Source of the DNA: Arachnopeziza araneosa
Lineage: Eukaryota > Ascomycota > Leotiomycetes > Helotiales > Arachnopezizaceae
Length of the DNA stretch: 64,000 nt
Direction: 5' to 3'
NCBI GenBank assembly: GCA_003988855.1
Contig: QYAI01000042.1
Span: forward strand, 146,670 to 210,669
Part shown: positions 56,777-64,000 of the stretch, one piece after another
Numbering within the stretch: the stretch's first letter is position 1
How the letters are laid out: each line of letters starts with the position of its first letter
The notes under the pieces: generated by a model
Seen by the model: only the letters and a program-made list of their open reading frames with translations
The model's database searches: none
Told to the model about the DNA's origin: nothing
Position numbers and translations under genes: made by a program

Positions 56777-57841
56777 TCATGCGCTTGTATCACTTCCCAC
56801 AAACACCACTAAGACCGCAGTGTAAGCGGCTGTTGCCGCTAAGATGTCCATATTATGCGCGTCCTTCATCACAATTGCCAAGATTAGTCCCATTCCCAGG
56901 GTAAAAAGACTTGTGGTCAGGACTGTGGTTAGCTTCCTCCGATCCAACACCATGATTAGCATGGGGATAATCAACGTTAAACCACCAACTGTTGCTGCTA
57001 TCATTCTTGAGAACAGTGCGCTCTTTCTCGATTCTGCTTTCTTAGATAACTCTCGGAGGTGACGACTATGAGATGCTGAGTGCGACCACTTTGCGTAAGA
57101 ATTCGTCAGGGCTTGGGAAATGCCAGTGATTTCGGCTACCCTACTTGGATCTTTCGATGCGCATTCAAGTATTGCAAGCGTGCGACCATAGGTTTCTGCC
57201 AGACTTCAGCAAGAATAATCTCTTGATTATTTCTAAGCAAATTTACCGAAGTCAGGTGGTATAGCATCCTGATTGATTTCCGTTTTGCGAATAACAGAGG
57301 AAAGCCAAAATTCGTACGATTTTATCGCTTCAGCTAGCTTCCATATCAGCACAGCTCTCTCCCTTCCTCTCATCTCCTTAAAATCATACTCACTGTAACG
57401 CATCAAGTCTTTATGCACGTCGTTCCATCGGTCTTGCGTCTGCAAGCCCGTAAACTTCTCATTTGTGGCTGCTACGATCCACAAATGTCGTTGCAGACTT
57501 GCAGTCGCATGAAGAATATTATCCAAGTACATTGTCCGCATCGTGTGGTGATGTTGTGACATAGGGAATATTTTTGGGATAATCGATTCGTCTTTAGGAC
57601 GAGGATCATATTCATCAAGCAATTCTCGTATCTTCACTTGCTCCTCTGATAAGGGCTTTGCAGTCGGTAGAAGGGATATCTTTTCGGAGTCTGTTTCGAA
57701 AGGGAAAGGAGGGATCGTCAGACGTCGGGTCGGAGATGTACTGAGACTATCGTCAACATCTTTTTCCCGACTAAGACCTGGGTCTGCGGACTCGATGTCA
57801 TTTCGGCGGGAGACTGAAAGAGAACATGAGAAAAGACGCAT
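56777..57841 (-). CDS. DUF6594-like fungal membrane protein
   Basis: Exons 57841-57247 and 57195-56777 with a 51-nt intron give 337 aa. The N-terminal half is hydrophilic (residues 1-90 rich in Ser, Asp and Pro). The middle is helical with TASLQRHLWIVAATNEKF and RWNDVHKDLMRYSEYDF. The C-terminus has three closely spaced membrane segments: MIAATVGGLTLIIPMLIMVL, LTTSLFTLGMGLILAIVM and ILAATAAYTAVLVVFVGS. Many filamentous ascomycetes carry expanded families with this plan, labelled DUF6594. The function is unknown. The family call rests on the three-TM C-terminus and the length, so it is moderately sure. Confidence 0.7.
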
Positions 57842-58587
57842 TTTGAGGTTCTAGGTAAGAGATGGAGAAGTCATAGGCTAGAATCAAATGATAGATATTT
57901 GCGTGCTAAGGAAATTCAAAGCTAGAGATAAGCACGAGATTGCAAGGTCGCTCTTGCCGTGCGAGCAAAGTAGTGCGACGTAACCTAAGAACAAGAGCAA
58001 GAAGATATCAATGCAGGTTCACATATATTTGCATCATTTGATTCACGTTATGAAACTAAAAATGTACATGTGGAGTTTGAGTATTACCAGGCCACACCCT
58101 CAGTTGAACAGATTCGCTGGCGAATTTCAAGTGGTGAGCATATTCATACCTACATTCAAGTCAGAAAACTATTCTTAAATTCAACACATCTTAAAAGGAT
58201 GTATCTGAATAACCTGGAAAGACCTTTATGGAGAACAACACGTGATCAAGCATTACCTAATCGGATCCCCATGTTCATGGTTTCGACTCAGCCAAAGGAA
58301 TATCTCGTCTTCACAAGCTTTTTATTTTACGAACCACCACAGAATGACCCACAATCTCCTACACGTACCTACTTCTCGCAATGATACGTGCGGTATGTTC
58401 AAAAGCGCAAGACAAGCGCGCCGCGAAGCCTCGGCATGGCGTTTCTTTCCCCATCCAGCTCCGTATCTTTCCCGCTCCTATCCTTCATATGTCGCTATCA
58501 TTTCTTTCTCTTTCTGTTCTTCTTCTTCTTTATAGATTTCATGTTTTATAGACCGATTATAATTTCCTTGAGTCCTTAGAATATAAG
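57842..58587. other. intergenic between divergent genes
   Basis: Some 750 nt separate the DUF6594-like gene from the peroxidase pseudogene. A CT-rich stretch (58490-58560) looks like the old peroxidase leader. The 104-codon frame at 58070-58384 has no signature. Confidence 0.4.
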
Positions 58588-59600
58588 ATGAGTAAGGATG
58601 GAGATTTTGGGGCGGTGCGCGAGGAGATTATCAAATTGCTTCATCAGCCAGAGTACGACGATGGGAGCGCTGGTTGTACGTCTTGCTTGGTACGTTTCCC
58701 GTTCTCTCTTCCGAACCTTTTAATGGTTCTTCTAGGCATTCTGCTGGAACATACGATGCAGCAACCGACACCGGTGGGAGTAACGGGGCAGGCATGCATT
58801 ACGAAGCCGGAGGAGGTGACCCGGCAAACGCTAGTCTTCAGCATGCTCATGTTTTCCTTGAGCCTGTAAAAGCTAAGTATCCATGGATTACCTGCGCAGA
58901 TCTTTGGACCCTTGCTGGAGTTGTCGCAATCCAAGAAATGGGTGGCCCTGAAATTCCTTGGAAAGGCGGCCGAACAGATTATGTTGATGATTCGAAGCTT
59001 CCTCCACGTGGAAGGCTTCCGGATGGTACAGAAGGCTTTGATCGCCTTCGATTTTTCTTCAATAGAATGGGTTTCAATGACCAGGAGATTGTTGCGTTGT
59101 CCGGGGCACATATCTGGGCCGATGTCACAGTGATAGAAGCGGGTTTGAGGGTGCGTGGGTCAATAACCCTACGAGGTTCTCGAATCAGTATTACCGACTT
59201 TTGCTCTCGCTTTCCTGGAAGAAGAAGACCTTGAAAAATGGCCTGGAGCAATTCGTTAATTTTGACGAGGATACGGAAACAGAATTGATGATGCTACCAA
59301 CGGATATTGCGTTAACCCAAGACGAGAGCTTCAGAAAATGGGTTGAGCTATATGCTAGATATAAAGACAGATTCTTCGAGGACTTCTTTTAAGGTCTTTT
59401 TCAAGCTCATTGAGTTGGGAATTGAGCGAGATGCCGATGGCAATATCGTGAACACCGACAATCTGAAGGAAGGCTACCACTCCGCACCAAAGAAGAAAGC
59501 AACGCCAGCATGTCTGGCCGAGTCCTCTGATGACAAGAAGGAGATGAGTGAAGCGAAACCATTGAAGGACGACAACAAGAAATACATGGCCCGGCTGTGA
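58588..59600 (+). pseudogene. cytochrome c peroxidase (class I haem peroxidase), broken
   Basis: The gene is recognisable along its whole length as a fungal cytosolic haem peroxidase of the CCP/APX class. It starts MSKDGDFGAVREEIIKLL at 58588, and a 46-nt intron (58690-58735) lies inside the distal RLAWHSAG motif. Long matching stretches follow (ITCADLWTLAGVVAIQEMGGP, VALSGAH). Three lesions break it: about 8 nt missing near 58670 (loss of the Pro-Val-Leu before RLAW), one base missing near 59109 in the proximal HNLGR motif, and one extra T near 59388. After the last shift the frame continues to TGA at 59598 with a charged C-terminus. Other residues have drifted too. No full enzyme can be made. 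Confidence 0.8.
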
Positions 59601-60557
59601 AGTAGCGCAATACCCTAAGTGTTTGAAATAGTTGAAATGCCAAAAAGGGCTCATTAGAATTAGAATAAGACATAGAATAGACGTTTGATACTGAGGTCCT
59701 TCTTCTACCATGAGAAGTTGACAACTATTAGATTGTAAGTGTGACTGTTACTGCTTTGAAGCACATTAAATTTTGAGCTTTAGATGAGCTAAGGAGAGTA
59801 TTGAAAATCGCATGTTCAAACCAACTTCTGTTATCTCAATTTCAGAGATGAGTCAGGACAACTTAGTTTACGGATGGTCATTTTTGGGTTGTGTTTGAAG
59901 CTGCTGAATTCATGCTGGTTTTATGGGTTAAAAAATCTCTTGCTTCAAAGCGTAAACTATTCTCCTGGTTATGACTTTTCTTTTTGTTTTAGGATGCGGT
60001 TTTGCGTCAAGTGGATTGTGCATTTTAGTGCTGCTTGTCTTTACGAGAATAAAATATAGAGAATCTGATACGGTGGTCGATTAGCCATGTACCGACCTTT
60101 TTTTCTGGCCAGTACCTGCCGTCCAAGTAGGTTTCGACTGTAGAGTGGCGAGATCTGAAGAACTCCATCAACATGGACTTGCTTTTTGGTCGGTGTTAGT
60201 CAGCACTACAAGGCGGAATTAAGTTAAGTTGAATAAAATACTAACATCCGTAGCGTTGTGACAAAGTAAGCCACAAGCAGGCTGCGGCTTATCAGAGGCT
60301 CCTCGAGCGTAGCACATAGGCTAATGCTACTGATTGATTTTCCTGCAAGACAAACTCCTTTCGAAGTCGCATCTGATTGGTAGTGGCTCGATCAATGAGA
60401 GGCGACCCCCTGCAGCCCGGTTCGCCGCCTTTAGAACTACCTTTTGTGACCCCCGTGTGCCGACTATCTACAACCAGCCTCACTATCTCTTTCCTTCTTT
60501 CCTTCTTTATAAATCTCTCCATTATCTTGATGACCAGCAATTAATTCGAATCTCAAA
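59601..60557. other. intergenic
   Basis: Nearly 1 kb, AT-rich, after the peroxidase pseudogene. It leads into the promoter of the small membrane-protein gene. No gene is recognised. Confidence 0.4.
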
Positions 60558-60559
60558 AT

Positions 60560-61126
60560 GTGTATGTGAGATTTTCAGTTTCCGAAAACGTCATCTCATC
60601 TCTTGCTCAGATATTAGATCATCCATTCTTTGCTAATACTGGCGTCTACCGCATAGTTTCCACTGGTGACTGGCTTACATTCGTGTTTGGCCTTGCCGCG
60701 ATCGTTGCAGCTGCATGGACAATCTGGATAATGAGAAGACCAAATCTCACCCCACCTGGTATGTTATGCTTTAAGCTAGCCGAATGTTGCGGCTTCAGAG
60801 TTTTAGGTGATCTAGGAACGCAAATTTGGTTCTCTTGCAACCAAACATCCTTTGATATGTCTCTACCGGTTCTCCCTAAACATATGCTAATGAAATTTCC
60901 TTTCTTGTGAAACAACGATGCTGATGGTTACATGATAGAACCGGATGTCGAACTCGCTCTTCTCAACGATTCAACAAACTCTCCGAGCACCGAAATACAA
61001 CACAGTGATATTGACCTTCAAGAGGTCCAAAGGGCGGGAAGAAGTGTAAACTCCCTCCACCAAGTTGTTGGAGACATCTTGGAAGTCTTCTCTCATCATC
61101 TTCGAGCACACAATCAAGAGAATTGA
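60560..61126 (+). CDS. hypothetical small single-pass membrane protein
   Basis: Two pieces with compatible phase (to 60758, then 60939-61126) join through a 180-nt GT-AG intron into a protein of about 130 aa. One strong membrane segment, WLTFVFGLAAIVAAAWTIWIM, is followed by RRP. An acidic tail comes next (EPDVELALLNDSTNSPSTE), ending in a helical stretch LHQVVGDILEVFSHHLRAH. The start is unclear: the frame opens at 60560 without an ATG. The ATG at 60558 is in another frame and meets a stop after two codons, so a short upstream exon may exist. The family is unknown. Confidence 0.4.
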
Positions 61127-61548
61127 AGGCATGGAATAGCGCTCTGGAGGCTCTCGGAGGTGCTAATCAAACACGCCTAGCCTTCTTGGTCAAATTTTCA
61201 ATTAGATATGACGAATAGTTTCCTCCTCAGTTAGCGCGGAAAGATTTTCTTCTAAAATTTTCTGTCGTTCATGAAGTATAACGGTTTAGATATGGAGGGA
61301 TTGAGAAAGATTCACGATATCTCATTGTAGACCCGCCAGGTAGAGCCAAGCACCAAGGAGCTATTCAGTGGGACTAAATAAAAATTCATTTTTCAAACTA
61401 AAACTACCATTCACCTTGAATTATCCTAGTACCAACAACATTTTGACTAAATTTTGCCCATTCCACGCAACGCCGCCCAATCAAGCACCCATATCCATAG
61501 TGTCGATACTTCCTAATTAGGCCTTGATTCTCTAGTGTTTTCATCACT
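61127..61548. other. intergenic / edge of repeat region
   Basis: About 420 nt of AT-rich sequence before the stop-riddled frame. The boundary between unique DNA and the transposon-derived region probably lies here, but I see no terminal repeat. Confidence 0.35.
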
Positions 61549-63462
61549 ATGGCGCGCCAAAAAGCTCCTGCTAAGCAGTCTAAGCAGTCCAAACAGCCTA
61601 CCCTACTTGCCACCAAACGCGCTCGCAAACTCTCCACTAAGATTATATTAAATACGAAGCAAAAGGAAGGCTTAGATAATAAATCTGCTACTCGATCAGA
61701 GCCTCCAGAAGCTTCTGCTGCTCGTGAGCTAAGTGCAGAACCGATACCCATCCCATCCTCTCCACCGCTGCCTCCGCCTCCGAAGAAGATCGAATTCAGA
61801 GTTAATATAAACTTTCGTATATCTGTAGATGGAAAAATGAAGCAGGAGGCTAGTTCGTGTGTAGATATTAGGTCATTTGCAGTCAGAGAATCTAAGTTCA
61901 GCGAGTACACAAGTAAAGCAATTGCTTTTACTGAAAGGAAGAAGATTAGCACTTCATATAAGCTACGAGAACCTCTTCTCCGTGGCAAATATGGCTCTCA
62001 AAATAAGCCTTTTCATCAAAAGCTATATGACGTAGATTTATAGAAGGGTTAGCTAGAAGTCCTTATTCAGAGAGGACCAAAAGCCGCTCAAAACGTAGAA
62101 ATCGAAGCTCGGTGGATCACAAAAGGAGATCCTCTATCGTCACCTGAGCTAGAGAAGACGAGAAAAGAGAAGGAAAAGGCTTCTCCTCAAAGAGCTTTTA
62201 GCTCTGACGATGAGAGCGAAGTTCAGATTATAGCTGCTCGAAAACGTGATTCTCCGACTAAAAAGCAGCTCCAAGAGCTATATTAGTCGGATGGACGGCA
62301 ATCTATGCTAGCAAGGCTCTCTCAGCAGTAGAGGTGTGAAGAAAAGAGGTGTCCAAACTACAGGCGCCAGTGTTGGACTTATGGAGGCAAAATCAACCAA
62401 GAGAATGGTGTTGAACGCCACTATAGACTTGATCTTGAAGATCTACAGCTCTGGGAAGCTGAAATCAAGCAGGAGAAGACTGATCTTAGTCGAATTCCAA
62501 TGGATTTACTAGTTAAATTTATGGCTGATAACACTAACTAGCAATACAGAACTGATCAGATAAAAATCTACCCTTCGACACTTCGAAAGGCTAAGGCTGC
62601 TGAAGAAGCTGGGAAATATACTTCGAAAAGTAGTAGAATCCCGGGACAAGCTGAAGAATCCTCCTAGTATCTACTGCAAAACATCATACAAGATCTGGGA
62701 CATATATCAAGACTGTCTCATGCATTTACACCTTCGCTCCTGCCGCCACCAGCTTATCCTCCAACCTACCTACCGTACAGCACTCCTCAGGCGTACAATA
62801 GCTTGCCTCCGCTAAGACGCAGGTCTTACCAAGAGCTAATTGCAAAGCCGCTTAGCTTGCGAGAGCTTCGTGAATCAAGCCTAATTGCAGGCTTCTCTTC
62901 CGTTCCTATGATACTTCAACACTTTAGTGCGTATCTGAAAAGAACTTATCTAGCTAGAGCTAAAGGCATTCAAGCTCTAGTTGAGAGACTAAGTGTTCTA
63001 GACTTAGATCCTAAGCAATTAGCGTCGGTAACAAACTCAAAAGCAATAAAATACAGCTTGCTACTTGGAAGCTTTCTTATTGCTAAGAATGAAGTCAGAA
63101 CCTGAAAAGCAATTTGGAATAGAGAGCAAGATTAGCTACGAATAGAGCAATCGAATATAAAAGAACCTCAGCGCTTTGAAAACATTATTCAAGAGCGCTA
63201 CTACAGCGAAGCTCGCTCTGCTTGTATATCAAGAGGTTCAAGCAATTCGATCTCTCTACAAAAGATTGTAAAAGATACGTATAAGAAATCTCTAAGCTAT
63301 GAGTCTCAAATTAAAGAGGAAGGTTCAAAGGATCTATGGAAGCTATATAAAGACGATACTTAGTACGAAGAGTCGTACAGAGAGAAAATTAGTGTTGATG
63401 CAGCTGATGAAGCTGATGATAATAACGTCTTCGAATCAAACTTGTTTTTTTCTTTTACATAG
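61549..63462 (+). pseudogene. transposon-associated ORF riddled with TAG stops (RIP-like)
   Basis: From the ATG at 61549 to TAG 63460 one frame holds 638 codons with no frameshift, yet nine internal stops. Eight are TAG (62041, 62050, 62284, 62329, 62539, 62665, 63133, 63361) and one is TGA (63103). The sites suit former CAG (Gln) or TGG (Trp), as C-to-T change at CpA would give. The translation has a basic, Gln/Lys-rich N-terminus and a Pro-rich linker (PSSPPLPPPPKK). A Cys/His block follows (RCPNYRRQCW, then RHYRLDLEDLQLW), and a helical C-terminal part starts near 62803. The Cys-Trp and His-Tyr pattern occurs in repeated fungal proteins tied to transposons; that memory is loose, so I give no name. 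The codons favour CTA and GCT, unlike the neighbouring genes. Confidence 0.7.
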
Positions 63463-63680
63463 ATTCACTAGACGGATTAATAATAGTCTAGCTACGTAGC
63501 CAATAGCATGCCGTACTTCCATCATTAGTCTCCTGTATCGAATAGTCTCGTAGGTAGTACCGAACCTAGCTGCAAGTTCATATAGGTCAAGATGTGGGGT
63601 AGATTGCAGCAACACCGCGTCGATTGCGTTTGCTACTTGGCGTAGAAGCTTAGGAGCTATAAACTTTTTTAATATTTAGT
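63436..63680 (-). other. possible HTH-protein fragment, opposite strand
   Basis: A minus-strand frame of about 80 codons without a clear ATG reads LRQVANAIDAVLL and then LYELAARFGTTYETIRYRR. This looks like a helix-turn-helix of the kind found at the N-terminus of DDE transposases. It ends at the TGA at 63438-63436 and overlaps the end of the stop-riddled frame. It may be a fragment of another element. Confidence 0.35.
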
Positions 63681-63780
63681 TAGAGCGTACTTAGAGGAGT
63701 TCAAATATATACTTATCACTTGAATTGGACGTGTTTTGATCGAGTTGTGGTAGTTGGTTCAATTGGTCTAGCTGATTAGA

Positions 63781-64000
63781 TCCTTATTAAAAATTGGGGT
63801 GCATGGGGCGGTCAAATCGGCAAAAAACAGGCTGATTTCGAAGGTGGTTGTATCTACAGCTAAGGTTGTTACNTCTGNAGAGAGAGCTCGTACAGTCTCA
63901 GTTCAGCCTGGAAACAGAGAGTGGGTTACAGTTATTGAGGCAGTTCGGTCTACGGGGCATATTCTTCCTCCAATGATTATATTCAAAGGCCAGATGCACC
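63781..64000 (+). mobile_element. pogo-like DDE transposase fragment, cut by window edge
   Basis: The translation from 63841 reads STAKVVTS and then VQPGNREWVTVIEAV, followed by PPMIIFKGQMH at the edge. This is the start of the DDE_1 catalytic core of fungal pogo/Fot1-type transposases, just past the first catalytic Asp. The two ambiguous bases (63873, 63878) fall in a Thr codon and one unresolved codon. The N-terminal DNA-binding half is not found upstream in this frame. The rest lies beyond the window. Confidence 0.75.

Noticed and set aside
61549..63462. TAG read as a sense codon (recoding) in the stop-riddled frame
   Set aside because: All neighbouring genes use standard stops, and at least CBP3 (TGA), OPT (TAG) and Cdc42 (TAG) end normally. 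RIP explains the bias more simply.

Overview
The window is nuclear DNA of a filamentous ascomycete. The support is short GT-AG introns (mostly 44-90 nt), full-length fungal proteins (a secreted agmatinase, a single-chain acetyl-CoA carboxylase, NudE, an OPT transporter, Cdc42) and C-to-T decay of a repeated element that looks like repeat-induced point mutation (RIP). A Leotiomycetes/Helotiales-type genome is my best guess from the protein flavour, but that is inference.

Layout: 1.7-9.7 kb holds a short-chain dehydrogenase, a small cysteine-containing protein with a decayed possible copy, a VMA22-like V-ATPase assembly factor divergent from CDC42, and a membrane-protein gene with an in-frame stop. 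10.6-17.6 kb holds a secreted agmatinase, a BCS1-type AAA ATPase flanked by copies of one small repeat in opposite orientations, and a Ser/Thr-rich single-pass membrane protein. 17.6-21.6 kb is gene-poor, with tRNA-Arg(TCG) and a long imperfect hairpin. 21.6-45.2 kb is a conserved block: acetyl-CoA carboxylase (five exons), NudE, an isochorismatase-family hydrolase, mitochondrial beta-ketoacyl-ACP synthase (CEM1), an OPT transporter and the cytochrome bc1 assembly chaperone CBP3.

45.2-52 kb is the most unusual part: four related small genes (A-D, two largely intact and two broken) encode a short repeat with a Trp anchor and an Asp-x-x-Tyr-Asp-x-Gly core that I do not recognise. The copies share leader and intron structure, show unit-by-unit decay, and are mixed with a retrotransposon integrase relic and a small terminal-inverted-repeat element. 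52.3-61.1 kb returns to ordinary genes: DHFR, a Ser/Thr kinase, a DUF6594-like membrane protein, a cytochrome c peroxidase pseudogene and a small single-pass protein. The right end (61.5-64 kb) is transposon territory: a 638-codon frame broken only by stops (eight TAG, one TGA) and a pogo-like DDE transposase running off the edge.

Functional links: ACC1 makes malonyl-CoA, and CEM1 extends acyl chains in mitochondrial fatty acid synthesis. CBP3 and BCS1 both serve cytochrome bc1 assembly, although this BCS1 may be a divergent paralogue. The genes are otherwise independent and monocistronic; nothing looks like a metabolic gene cluster.
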